Positions 8,332 through 16,580 of a DNA stretch of 64,000 nucleotides are shown piece after piece. Origin of the DNA: Kumtagia sp964244725. GTDB taxonomy: Bacteria; Pseudomonadota; Alphaproteobacteria; Rhizobiales; Rhizobiaceae. The position numbers were made by a program, and so were the translations under genes. Each line of letters starts with the position of its first letter. Position 1 is the first letter of the stretch. The DNA is taken from positions 121,231-185,230 of the forward strand of contig CAXTJQ010000008.1 in the NCBI GenBank assembly GCA_964244725.1, written 5' to 3'. The notes beneath the pieces are model-generated. The model was not told where the DNA came from and did not search any database. It saw only the letters and a program-made list of their open reading frames with translations.

Positions 8332-8523
8332 ATGCCCAAGACCCATCCGCTCGGATTCCGCATCGAACAGGACATCAAACAGGCCCTCACCACCGCCGCG
8401 AAAGACGACCACCGCTCGGTTTCGTCGCTGGTCGAACTGATCATCGCCAAATGGCTGCGCGACCACGGCTACATGGCCGGACCGCCGCCGCGTCCCAGCC
8501 TGCAGCCCCGGGCAGAACTGTAG
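8332..8523 (+). CDS. Small ribbon-helix-helix-type protein
   Basis: The product has 63 residues. The core (LGFRIEQDIKQALTTAAKDD, then SVSSLVELIIAKWLRDHGYM) has the beta-strand plus two-helix pattern of Arc/CopG-like ribbon-helix-helix DNA-binding proteins, with a Pro-rich tail. An AGGGGA ribosome site at 8321-8326 precedes the ATG at 8332. No toxin partner is visible on either side, so it is more likely a stand-alone regulator than half of a toxin-antitoxin pair. The regulator role is inferred from fold pattern only. Confidence 0.72.
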   Translation: MPKTHPLGFRIEQDIKQALTTAAKDDHRSVSSLVELIIAKWLRDHGYMAGPPPRPSLQPRAEL

Positions 8524-8647
8524 ATGCGACGAAAGTCGTAAGCCTAAAGCATCACTGATCTCGGCTCCGCGTTTCTGCCATCTTCAGCCGGTGGCGGCTC
8601 AGGCCTACGCCCGCGCCGCCGCCAAAAATCGCCAGGGAGGAAAATCG

Positions 8648-10603
8648 ATGTCAGTGGCGGCAGCAACGGCGGGCGCCAGGGGGCGCGGCATGACGCGCGA
8701 GGAGAAGAAGGTCATCTTCGCATCCTCGCTCGGCACCGTCTTCGAGTGGTACGACTTCTATCTCTACGGATCGCTCGCGGCGCTGATCGGCGCGACCTTC
8801 TTCAGCCCGGCCATTCCTGAATCCACCCGCAACATCTTCGCGCTGCTGGCGTTCGCCGCCGGCTTCCTCGTCCGGCCCTTCGGCGCGCTGGTATTCGGGC
8901 GGGTCGGCGACATGGTCGGGCGGAAATACACCTTCCTCGTGACCATGACGATCATGGGCCTTTCGACCTTCCTGGTCGGCATCCTGCCGGGCTATGCCAG
9001 CTGGGGCATCGCGGCGCCGGTCATCCTCATCCTCCTGCGCATGCTGCAGGGGCTGGCGTTGGGCGGCGAATATGGCGGCGCGGCGACCTACGTCGCCGAG
9101 CACGCCCCCGACGATCGGCGCGGCTACTACACCTCCTGGATCCAGACCACCGCGACGCTCGGGTTGTTCCTGTCGCTGATCGTGATCCTCGTCGTCCAAT
9201 ATTTCATGAGCAAGGAGAACTACGCGGCCTGGGGCTGGCGCATCCCGTTCCTGGTTTCCGCCATCCTTCTCGCGGTGTCCGTGTGGATCAGGCTGACGCT
9301 CGCCGAATCGCCGGCCTTCGTGAAGATGAAGGAGGAGGGCAAGGGTTCCAAGGCGCCCCTCAGCGAAGCCTTCGGCCAGTGGAAAAACGCCCGCATCGCG
9401 CTGCTGGCGTTGTTGGGCCTCACGGCCGGCCAGGCGGTCGTGTGGTATTCGGGACAGTTCTACGCCCTGTTCTTCCTGCAGAACGTGCTCAAGGTCGACG
9501 CGCAGTCGGTCAATATCATGATCGCGATCGCGCTGGCGCTGGGAACTTTCTTCTTCGTCTTCTTCGGCTGGCTGTCGGACAAGATCGGCCGCAAGCCGAT
9601 CATCATGCTGGGTCTGGCGCTCGCCATCGTGACCTACTTCCCGCTGTTCAAGGCGTTGACCTGGGCCGCCAACCCGGCGCTGGCCACCGCCCAGCAGAAC
9701 ACGCGCGCGACCGTAACGGCCGCGCCGGGAGACTGCAACTTCCAGTTCAATCCGTTCAACACCCGCAAGCCGGTCACCTCGTGCGACATCGCGACCGATT
9801 TCCTCGCCAAGAACTCGATTCCCTACGACATCGCCGAAACCGCTTCCGCGGGAAGCGCGGCGACCGTCACGATCGGGGCCGAGACCAGCTCTTCCTACAA
9901 CGCCATGACGGCCGGAGACGCGGCCGTCGCCGCTTTGCCGGCCGATGCGACGGCGGAGCAAAAGGCGAAGGCGCGTACGGACGGGATCGCCAAATTGAAC
10001 GGCGCCTTCGCGAAGTCCGCCAACATCGCGCTCCATGACGGCGGCTATCCGCTGGTGCGCGGGCCGGCCAAGGTGGCCGATCAGAAGCTCGACGCGTTCG
10101 TCGCCGCCAATCCGGAGCTTTCGCTCGACGCCGCCGCGATCCGCGCCGGCGACAAGGCGACCGTGCCGGCGGCCAAGGCGGTGGCCGACAAGGTTCTCAC
10201 CAAGGACGAGGCGCCCGGCGCGAGCGACGTCACCGTCTACACCGTGCCGGCGGCCGGCGCGTTCGCCATGGTCGCGGCGGCCGATCAGGTAAACTGGCCG
10301 ATGACGATCGCCATCCTCTTCGTGCTCGTCCTCTATGTCACCATGGTCTACGGCCCGATCGCGGCGATCCTGGTCGAGATGTTCCCGACCCGCATCCGCT
10401 ACACGGGCATGTCGCTGCCCTATCACATCGGCAATGGCTGGTTCGGCGGACTCCTGCCGGCGACGGTCTTCGCCATGAGCGCGGCGGCCGGCGACATCTA
10501 TTACGGCCTCTGGTATCCGATCGCCGTCGCGGCCATGTCGCTGGTTGTGGGGCTAATCTTCGTCAAGGACACGCTGGGGACGAATTTGAGCGCTCGGGAT
10601 TGA
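8648..10603 (+). CDS. MHS-family (ProP-like) MFS transporter with large periplasmic insertion
   Basis: The 651-residue product has twelve predicted membrane segments. The first nine lie within about residues 20-340 and include the metabolite:H+ symporter signatures (TVFEWYDFYLYGSLA; FGRVGDMVGRKYTF; LRMLQGLALGGEYGGA). The last three follow about residue 545 (MTIAILFVLVLYVTMVYGPI to the C-terminus). Between segments nine and ten lies a soluble insertion of about 200 residues (about 340-545), Ala/Thr/Asp-rich with two Cys residues, which topology places in the periplasm. Ordinary family members are about 430-550 residues. Substrate unknown; ProP relatives move betaine, alpha-ketoglutarate or other organic acids. 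The ATG at 8648 has a GGGAGGAAAA ribosome site. Confidence 0.88.
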   Translation: MSVAAATAGARGRGMTREEKKVIFASSLGTVFEWYDFYLYGSLAALIGATFFSPAIPESTRNIFALLAFAAGFLVRPFGALVFGRVGDMVGRKYTFLVTMTIMGLSTFLVGILPGYASWGIAAPVILILLRMLQGLALGGEYGGAATYVAEHAPDDRRGYYTSWIQTTATLGLFLSLIVILVVQYFMSKENYAAWGWRIPFLVSAILLAVSVWIRLTLAESPAFVKMKEEGKGSKAPLSEAFGQWKNARIALLALLGLTAGQAVVWYSGQFYALFFLQNVLKVDAQSVNIMIAIALALGTFFFVFFGWLSDKIGRKPIIMLGLALAIVTYFPLFKALTWAANPALATAQQNTRATVTAAPGDCNFQFNPFNTRKPVTSCDIATDFLAKNSIPYDIAETASAGSAATVTIGAETSSSYNAMTAGDAAVAALPADATAEQKAKARTDGIAKLNGAFAKSANIALHDGGYPLVRGPAKVADQKLDAFVAANPELSLDAAAIRAGDKATVPAAKAVADKVLTKDEAPGASDVTVYTVPAAGAFAMVAAADQVNWPMTIAILFVLVLYVTMVYGPIAAILVEMFPTRIRYTGMSLPYHIGNGWFGGLLPATVFAMSAAAGDIYYGLWYPIAVAAMSLVVGLIFVKDTLGTNLSARD

Positions 10604-10625
10604 TCGGTTCAGTATGCATCAGCCT

Positions 10626-10656
10626 AGGAGCAGGCGACTGCACGGCTGCTCCTTTC
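10626..10656 (+). terminator. Possible terminator after the MHS transporter
   Basis: AGGAGCAG (10626-10633) and CTGCTCCT (10646-10653) form an 8-bp stem with a 12-base loop, followed by only a short T run. It lies 23 bases after the transporter stop and faces the convergent immunity gene. Confidence 0.35.
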
Positions 10657-10701
10657 GACGAATGCCTCTTTACCGCGCAACGGATCCAGTCCGAGCCTGG
10701 A

Positions 10702-11007
10702 TCACGCTGCCAAGCTGTTCAATTGCCTTATCGTTTCGTCGTTGTATGCCAAAAAGACGCCGAACGGCGCTCGCTTCAATTCGATTTTTAATTCTTCTGC
10801 TTTGAGCGTTCTGGTCTCATCGCCGTCTTCATAAATATATGCGTCGATGAAACCTTTGGTAAGGCAGTTTTCGATACCGCCGAGCGCACGCTGGGGATCG
10901 ATGTGGAATTTTTCCACGATGTTGTTGATCAGTGAGGTGACATCGTCTCCCTCGATCGCACCCGTCAGTATCTTCTTTTCTACTTCCAGCTTGATGACCG
11001 ACATCAT
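10702..11007 (-). CDS. Putative immunity protein for the adjacent PAAR toxin
   Basis: The 101-residue acidic protein has no signal peptide. I do not recognise the family. It contains a compact domain (NNIVEKFHIDPQRALGGIEN, then DAYIYEDGDETRTL) and no catalytic motif. The start codon overlaps the stop of the PAAR-toxin gene (ATGA at 11004-11007), the usual arrangement for an effector and its immunity protein. Its base composition is clearly more AT-rich than the surroundings, as often seen for horizontally moved toxin/immunity cassettes. The immunity function is inferred from position. Confidence 0.7.
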   Translation of the reverse strand: MMSVIKLEVEKKILTGAIEGDDVTSLINNIVEKFHIDPQRALGGIENCLTKGFIDAYIYEDGDETRTLKAEELKIELKRAPFGVFLAYNDETIRQLNSLAA

Positions 11008-12098
11008 TTTCCTCCGAGCGGAAACCTTATATCGCCAGGTTGAATTTTCACATATGGCCCTTTGTGGACGGCGTCGCCGCCGCCCCCTTTGAGTCCTTTG
11101 GGATAACCTTTGTTGATCGATACGCTGTTTCCCTTGCCGTCTATGTAGCGCAGGCCGTCGCCATTTTTCAGCGCTTTTTTTGTGTAACCCGCGCCAAGCA
11201 ATTCCTTATCAAGGATGGCTTCCGCTTCTTGAAACGACTTTCCTTTGAGCACGTCCGCGAATTCGAATAATTTCCTGGCGACATTTTTTTCGATGGCGGC
11301 CAGCGATGGCTCGGAGTCGTCGATCGTTTTCACGATCGCTTGCACAGCGTCCCGTGCGGATTTCGGGAGCATATCCAGCGGCAGTTTCTCCAGGGCATCG
11401 CCGAGTGCCTGCAGAGCCGGCATGGCCCTCTTCGCGAATGCGGAATTCGGCGCGGCCTTGATCAGCTCCACCGCCTTCTCGACACTCTTGGCGAGCTTCG
11501 GAAGCTTGCCCAGTTTCGACAGGTCTCCGGCATAGGGGATCATGCTCGCGATCGAGATGGCCACTCCCAGCGCGTCGCCGCGCGCGGCCGACATGATCCC
11601 GCTCAGGGCGTCGGAGATCGGCGTCGGGTCGACGATGCCTGCGATATCGAGCGTCGTCTGCGCCATGTCGGCGAGAAGGTCGTTCTCCAGCGCGGAGACA
11701 TCCGGCGCGGCCGGTGGAGCGGCGACGGCCGGAACCGCGGGCAGGCCTGGGAGGGCCGGCATCGCCGGGGCCTTCGGCGGCGTCGGCGCGACGACGCCGA
11801 TCTCGCCGATGATGACGGTTGGAAACCCGGCGACGATCACGCCGCCATGCGCCGTCATGTCGCCGATGCGGGCGGCGTTCAGCCCCATGATCATGACGCC
11901 CATCGACCCCTTGACGATTACGTCGGGCGGACCGACGCACACGCACATGTCGGTGATGCGCGCCGCTGGCAGCCCGCCGATGAGCACGGTCGGCGCGCCG
12001 GGCGCCACGATCGGCCCGCCGACATGGGGGATCGGCACGACGGCCGGCGTCTGCATCGGGCAGACATGCATATCGGTCAACCTTGCCGCAGGGGGCAT
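11004..12098 (-). CDS. PAAR-domain polymorphic toxin (T6SS-type effector)
   Basis: The product has 364 residues. Residues 1-105 contain PAAR-like repeats (AARLTDMHVCPMQTPAVVPI; AARITDMCVCVGPPDVI; AARIGDMTAHGGVIVAG), the cone that caps a type VI secretion spike. A Pro/Ala linker and a helical region (about 125-265) follow, then a C-terminal toxin module of about 95 residues ending GDAVHKGPYVKIQPGDIRFP. The toxin tail has a GDGLRYIDGKG strand and a DxVHKGPY motif with a possible catalytic His/Asp; its enzymatic class is not clear to me (RNase-like is a guess). The toxin end is AT-richer than the PAAR end. The start at 12098 follows a GGAGG. No T6SS structural genes occur in the window. Confidence 0.85.
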   Translation of the reverse strand: MPPAARLTDMHVCPMQTPAVVPIPHVGGPIVAPGAPTVLIGGLPAARITDMCVCVGPPDVIVKGSMGVMIMGLNAARIGDMTAHGGVIVAGFPTVIIGEIGVVAPTPPKAPAMPALPGLPAVPAVAAPPAAPDVSALENDLLADMAQTTLDIAGIVDPTPISDALSGIMSAARGDALGVAISIASMIPYAGDLSKLGKLPKLAKSVEKAVELIKAAPNSAFAKRAMPALQALGDALEKLPLDMLPKSARDAVQAIVKTIDDSEPSLAAIEKNVARKLFEFADVLKGKSFQEAEAILDKELLGAGYTKKALKNGDGLRYIDGKGNSVSINKGYPKGLKGGGGDAVHKGPYVKIQPGDIRFPLGGK

Positions 12099-12291
12099 GG
12101 ACGGGGCCTCCAAAGCGTCGGGCCGCCGCTTCGATCAAGCGGCGCGCGGCTGTCCCGCTATCGATCATCGCGGCAAGCGGCGGCCTTGTCCAGCCTGCGC
12201 TTGACGGACGCCGCCGAGACCGACACACCGCCTGACGCGAGCTGATAGCGTCGCGCGCGCCTGGCGTGCGGTTCACAATGGGAGCAAAACC

Positions 12292-12687
12292 ATGAAAATC
12301 ATCCCCTGCGGCGGCGCTGCCACCAAGCCCGCTCCCGAAGCCTATTTCACCGGACGCGTGCTGCTGACGCCGATCGCCGAGAGCGAGGCGCCGGCGCGGC
12401 TGCGCGCTGCGTTGGTGAGCTTCGAGCCGGGCGCGCGGACGGCCTGGCATACCCATCCGCTCGGCCAGACGCTGTTCGTCGTGTCGGGCGCCGGCCGCGC
12501 CCAATCCTGGGGCGAGCCGGTTCGCGAGATCAGGGCTGGCGACACGATCACCTTCGCCCCCGGCGAGAAGCACTGGCACGGCGCCGGGCCGATCTCCGCC
12601 ATGGCGCATATCGCCATGCAGGAAGCCCTCGACGGCGTCGCGGCCGACTGGCTGGAGCACGTGAGCGACGAGCAGTTCCAGGGATAG
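12292..12687 (+). CDS. Cupin-domain protein
   Basis: The 131-residue product is a single cupin barrel. Motif 1 (GARTAWHTHPLGQTLFVVSG) carries the His pair and motif 2 (GDTITFAPGEKHWHGA) the third His, so a metal site is probably intact. Short cupins of this type often serve as small-molecule isomerases, dioxygenase-like enzymes or accessory proteins of carboxymuconolactone decarboxylase-like enzymes; nothing nearby fixes the substrate. A single gene, convergent with the aminotransferase. Confidence 0.85.
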   Translation: MKIIPCGGAATKPAPEAYFTGRVLLTPIAESEAPARLRAALVSFEPGARTAWHTHPLGQTLFVVSGAGRAQSWGEPVREIRAGDTITFAPGEKHWHGAGPISAMAHIAMQEALDGVAADWLEHVSDEQFQG

Positions 12688-12748
12688 TCGCCGATCGAAG
12701 TCAGGCGCGAACCGGGCTTGATCGGGTCGCGTCAGGGGCTTGCGGTCG

Positions 12749-13951
12749 TCAGTTCAACGACGCCGCAAAACGCTGGATGCGCGAGCAGGCCTCCTCCAGC
12801 AGCGTCTCGGAGGTCGCATAGGAGATGCGGAAGTTGGGGCCGAGGCCGAAAGCCGAGCCGAACACGACCGCCACCCCTTCGGCTTCGAGCAGTTCGGCGC
12901 AGAAGGTCTCGTCATTGTCGATGACCTTGCCGGCCTGCGTCTTCTTGCCGATCAGGCCCTGGCAGGACGGATAGACGTAGAACGCGCCCTCCGGCGACGG
13001 GCAGGTGATGCCGCGCGCCTGGTTGAGCATCGAGACGACCAGATCGCGGCGGCCCTGGAAGATGGCCTTGTTCCTGGCGATGAAATCCTGTGGGCCGTTG
13101 AGCGCCTCCACCGAGGCCCATTGCGCGATGGTGCAGGCCCCCGAGGTCTGCTGGCCCTGGATCATGTCCATCGCCTTGATGAGCGCAACGGCGCCCGCCG
13201 CGTAGCCGATGCGCCAGCCGGTCATCGCATAGGCCTTGGAGACGCCGTTCATGGTCAGGGTGCGCTCGTAGAGGTTCGGCTCGACCTGGGCGATCGTGCT
13301 GAAGACGAAATCGCCGTAGGTCAGGTGCTCGTACATGTCGTCGGTCAGGACCCAGACCTGGCGGTGCTTCAGCAGCACGTCGGCGATCGCGCGCAGCTCG
13401 TCTTCGGTATAGGCCGCGCCCGACGGATTCGAAGGCGAGTTCATCAACAGCCATTTCGTCCTCGGCGTGATCTTTTTCGCAAGCGCCTCGGCGGTCAGCT
13501 TGAAGCCGTTGTCGATGCTTGTCTCGGCGAAGACCGACGCGCCGCCGCAGATCGCCACCATCTCCGGATAGCTGACCCAATAGGGCGCCGGGATGATGAC
13601 TTCGTCGCCGGGGTTCAGCGTCGCCATGAAGGCGTTGAACAGGATCTGCTTGCCGCCGGTGCCCACGATCGTCTGCTCGGGCCTGTAGTCGAGCCCGTTC
13701 TCGCGCTTGAACTTTTTGGCGATCGCCTCACGCAACGGCGCGATGCCGGAAACCGGCGGATATTTCGTCTCGCCGCGCCGAATTGCCTCGATCGCCGCGT
13801 TCTTGATGTTGTCGGGCGTGTCGAAATCGGGCTCGCCGGCGCCGAGGCCGATGACGTCGCGGCCGGCATTTTTCAGTTCGCGCGCCTTCTGGGTCACCGC
13901 GATCGTCGCGGACGGTTTGACGCGGGCGAGGACATCGGCGAGGAAAGCCAT
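12749..13951 (-). CDS. aspC: Aspartate aminotransferase (class I PLP enzyme)
   Basis: The 400-residue product is a fold-type I, subgroup I-gamma aminotransferase. Visible features are the N-terminal VIGLGAGEPDFDTPDNIK, the substrate loop ETKYPPVSGIAPLREAIAKK, the NSPSNPSGAAY block, and the PLP lysine in NGVSKAYAMTGWRIG. It interconverts aspartate/2-oxoglutarate and oxaloacetate/glutamate, probably also acting on aromatic or prephenate substrates in some relatives. The frame opens at 14056, but the ATG at 13951 (MAFLADVLARVKPSATI) gives the normal length. The rhizobial equivalent is often called aatA. Confidence 0.94.
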   Translation of the reverse strand: MAFLADVLARVKPSATIAVTQKARELKNAGRDVIGLGAGEPDFDTPDNIKNAAIEAIRRGETKYPPVSGIAPLREAIAKKFKRENGLDYRPEQTIVGTGGKQILFNAFMATLNPGDEVIIPAPYWVSYPEMVAICGGASVFAETSIDNGFKLTAEALAKKITPRTKWLLMNSPSNPSGAAYTEDELRAIADVLLKHRQVWVLTDDMYEHLTYGDFVFSTIAQVEPNLYERTLTMNGVSKAYAMTGWRIGYAAGAVALIKAMDMIQGQQTSGACTIAQWASVEALNGPQDFIARNKAIFQGRRDLVVSMLNQARGITCPSPEGAFYVYPSCQGLIGKKTQAGKVIDNDETFCAELLEAEGVAVVFGSAFGLGPNFRISYATSETLLEEACSRIQRFAASLN

Positions 13952-14084
13952 GGCTGAAACTCCGGAAGGGATCGCCGCGGCAGACGCCGCGAAAACCCCG
14001 CCGTAATGTCCGATCGGCCGCCCGTTCGCAAGCATATCGAGCCTGGAGGACCGCAAAAAAGGTCATTTCCGGCATTCGTTAACG

Positions 14085-15029
14085 ATGAATAAAATCATGC
14101 GGCGTAGTCTCGCGGTCACAACAGGATTTTCGGACGTGTCGGGCAGGGGCGGGCATTCCCACATCATCGGCAATGACGACGGCACATCGAGCGCGGTGTG
14201 GGGATCGTTCACGCTGAAAAGCGCCTTCCAGCCGATCTTCGCCTTCAACGGCGGCAAACTGTCGATCGCGGCGTTCGAGGGACTCGTTCGTCCGTTCCGG
14301 GACGATGCGCCGGTGCCGCCCGGCATCTTCTTCGGCGGCCTTCCGGCGCTCGACCGGTTCACCGTCGAGACGCTGACGCGCACGCTCCACCTGACGAACG
14401 CCGCGACCTGCCTGCCGGCCGACACCTGGCTGTTCGTGAATTTCGATCCCTCGGTATTCATCGACCGCGCGATCGCCAATACCGCGCTGCGGGAGATGCG
14501 CACCGTCCTGCGCGAGGTGGCGATCGATCCGAAGCGCATCGTCTGCGAGGTGACCGAGCAGAAATCCGCTTCGCCCGAGGCGCTCTACGATTTCGTCCGA
14601 TCGCTTCGCGACAACGGCTTTCGCATCGCGGTCGACGATTACGGGGCCGAGGATTCCGATATCGAGCGCATCAAGGCGCTGCGGCCGGAGATCATCAAGT
14701 TCGACGCCTACTGGATTTCCCGGCTGATGGAATCGGGTCCGGGCGTCGGCCTATTGACGGCCATGGTGGACATGTTCAGCGCGCAGAACATCATGACCGT
14801 TTTCGAGGGCATCGAGGAGACCTGGCAACTCGAGCTTGCCGAGAAATCCGGCGCCAGCATGGTCCAGGGCTACGTGCTGGCGCGGCCGGAGATCGCGCCG
14901 ACGAGCTTCTCGATCTTCCGGCAGGCGGCCGCGAAGGCCGACCGCCCGGCACCGGCGCACGAACCCGTGGCGCCGGCGGGAACGTTCGCGCGTCACGCCA
15001 GAACATTCGGGCGCAAAGCGGCGCGATGA
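14085..15029 (+). CDS. EAL-domain protein (probable c-di-GMP phosphodiesterase)
   Basis: The 314-residue product is almost entirely an EAL domain (about residues 40-280). The signature is EGL instead of EAL (AAFEGLVRP). The metal and general-base residues look present: VNFDPSVF, CEVTEQ, VDDYG in place of DDFG, IIKFD, VFEGIEE, and the closing MVQGYVLARP. It therefore may hydrolyse c-di-GMP, although the EGL and DDYG variants leave doubt. No membrane segment or sensor domain is seen, so it is probably cytosolic. It is translationally coupled to a second, more degenerate EAL gene by an ATGA overlap at 15026-15029. It is divergent from the aminotransferase gene. Confidence 0.85.
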   Translation: MNKIMRRSLAVTTGFSDVSGRGGHSHIIGNDDGTSSAVWGSFTLKSAFQPIFAFNGGKLSIAAFEGLVRPFRDDAPVPPGIFFGGLPALDRFTVETLTRTLHLTNAATCLPADTWLFVNFDPSVFIDRAIANTALREMRTVLREVAIDPKRIVCEVTEQKSASPEALYDFVRSLRDNGFRIAVDDYGAEDSDIERIKALRPEIIKFDAYWISRLMESGPGVGLLTAMVDMFSAQNIMTVFEGIEETWQLELAEKSGASMVQGYVLARPEIAPTSFSIFRQAAAKADRPAPAHEPVAPAGTFARHARTFGRKAAR

Positions 15030-15844
15030 CGGCTACCCTTGCCGGAGTGTCCGGCATTCACATCGACGAAGTCGGCCTTGCCTTCGCGATCATCGGCGGA
15101 TTGCGCGTACAGACGGCGTTTCAGCCCGTTTTCTCGCGTCTTGGCCAGACATTGACGCCCGTGGCCTTGACCGCGTCCAGCGTGATCCGCCGCGATGGCG
15201 GCGCGCAGGCCGAGGCTGGCGACCTGAGCGCCCGAGACCGTGCGGCGGCGGCGCGTCTCGCTCCCCAACTCGCCATCCGCAACCTGCCGAACTTCGATGG
15301 CGACCACGCCGCGATGCAACTCCTTGTGGATCTTCCGGCGCGAGGAGACGGTTCGGACGACCTCGCAACCCTGCTTGCCATCGCCGAGTCGGCGGGCGTT
15401 TCGCCGCGATGCCTGACTTTCGACATCTCGGCGCGCCTCGGCGCGCCCGACCTGCCGGCGCTCATGGCCGCCATCGCCGACCAAGGCGCGTCGCCCGGCG
15501 TCGATCTGCTCGGCGTATCCGACTTTCCGTTGAAGGCCGCGCCAGGCGATGCGGCGCTCGTGCGGATTCCGTCCTCCGTCTTCGGGCGCATCTTGTCGGA
15601 AGCGTCGCTGCGGCGTCTCGCAACGCCCCTCGTCGCGACGCTGCACAAACGAGGTTTCCTGGTTCAGGTCGAAGGCGTGTCCGGCCGCGAGGCGCTGCGG
15701 CTCGCCTTGGCCATGGGCGCCGACCGGTTCCAGGGCAATCTGATTGCGCCGCCCTCACTTGCCGGGGCCGCGTTCGACTCGACACCTCGCCGGGTGGCCG
15801 ATCTGGTCGGGAACGGCGGCAATGTCGTCCCGATGTCCGCCTGA
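15026..15844 (+). CDS. Degenerate EAL-domain protein
   Basis: The 272-residue product has an EAL-like fold in outline (VQTAFQPVFSRLG at the start, LTFDISARLG in the middle, VQVEGVSGREALRLALAMGA and FQGNLIAPPS at the end). The catalytic residues are lost: the EAL site reads TPVALTAS and the DDFG site reads GVSDFPLK. It is probably an inactive c-di-GMP binding or regulatory partner. The start codon overlaps the stop of the upstream active-looking EAL gene, which suggests that the two proteins are made in equal amounts and may form a heteromer. No other frame across this region looks coding. Confidence 0.8.
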   Translation: MTATLAGVSGIHIDEVGLAFAIIGGLRVQTAFQPVFSRLGQTLTPVALTASSVIRRDGGAQAEAGDLSARDRAAAARLAPQLAIRNLPNFDGDHAAMQLLVDLPARGDGSDDLATLLAIAESAGVSPRCLTFDISARLGAPDLPALMAAIADQGASPGVDLLGVSDFPLKAAPGDAALVRIPSSVFGRILSEASLRRLATPLVATLHKRGFLVQVEGVSGREALRLALAMGADRFQGNLIAPPSLAGAAFDSTPRRVADLVGNGGNVVPMSA

Positions 15845-15921
15845 GGTCCGAGGCCTTGAAGCCAACAGAAAAAGTGGGACGGCGCGCCGCTCGTCAGCCC
15901 GTCCGATCGGATCCGAAAGCC

Positions 15922-16104
15922 TCAGGCCTTGGCGAGCTTGCCGGCCGACGATTTGCCGGTGCGGCGATCCTGCTCGATCTCGAAACCGATCTTCTGTCCC
16001 TCAACGAGGCTCGTCATTCCGGCGCGCTCCGCGGCCGAGATATGGACGAATATGTCGGCGCCTCCGGCATCCGGCTGAATGAAGCCGTATCCCTTCTGAC
16101 ACAA
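15922..16104 (-). pseudogene. 5'-truncated cold-shock-domain gene
   Basis: The readable part encodes RNP1 (KGYGFIQPD), RNP2 (DIFVHISAAERAG) and the usual C-terminal half of a CspA-type protein through GKSSAGKLAKA. The first dozen residues expected for the family (a strand of the type GTVKFFN) are absent. The frame upstream instead reads EPQLDHLLCQ, with only a TTG as possible start. A cold-shock protein lacking strand beta-1 would not close its barrel, so I read this as a 5'-truncated pseudogene. An alternative is a very divergent small protein starting at the TTG. Confidence 0.65.
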
Positions 16105-16239
16105 GAGGTGATCGAGCTGTGGCTCACCGCGTCGTGAACTTGCCGGGCGGCAGCAAGCCTTTTTCGCGCGCCGGTCCGCCCTATGTTCAAACTATCGAGG
16201 ATGGTTGGCATCATTCTCACTACAATTTTGGAGTGTGCC

Positions 16240-16560
16240 ATGAAAACGTTTGTCTTGGCCTTGGGGCTATCGATTCTGGCGAGCAACGCCCATGCCATCA
16301 CGCGCTATACCTCAACCGGCATGGAGTGCGACAAAGTCCAGGGAACCATCGAGCGCGACGGCGCGGCGATCATGCGCTACGCCTCTACGCGCGGAACAGG
16401 CGCGCAGCTCTACGGCCGCTTCGTGCGCGACACGACGTTCTGCAGCGCGGGCGAACTCGCCGAGCGGTCCTACATCCCCGCCTCCGATAGGCAGCAATGC
16501 CCGGTTCTGGAGTGCAAATACCATAGTCCGGACGACGATCTTCTGTTTAACGACGATTGA
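16240..16560 (+). CDS. Small secreted Cys-containing protein, unknown function
   Basis: The product has 106 residues. MKTFVLALGLSILASNAHA is a clean signal peptide, followed by a short mature domain with four Cys residues (MECDKV, TTFCSAG, QQCPV, LECKYH) that could form two disulfides, and an acidic tail. I do not recognise the family. A GGAG lies just upstream of the chosen ATG; the frame itself opens at 16183. It sits between the truncated cold-shock gene and ogt, convergent with both in the sense that neighbours lie on the opposite strand. Confidence 0.68.
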   Translation: MKTFVLALGLSILASNAHAITRYTSTGMECDKVQGTIERDGAAIMRYASTRGTGAQLYGRFVRDTTFCSAGELAERSYIPASDRQQCPVLECKYHSPDDDLLFNDD

Positions 16561-16580
16561 GATCGCGCGATCTTGAACGG

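Noticed and set aside
14198..15844. 548-codon frame covering both EAL genes
   Set aside because: Only its last 272 codons, from 15026, are coding; the first half is a shadow of the upstream EAL gene.
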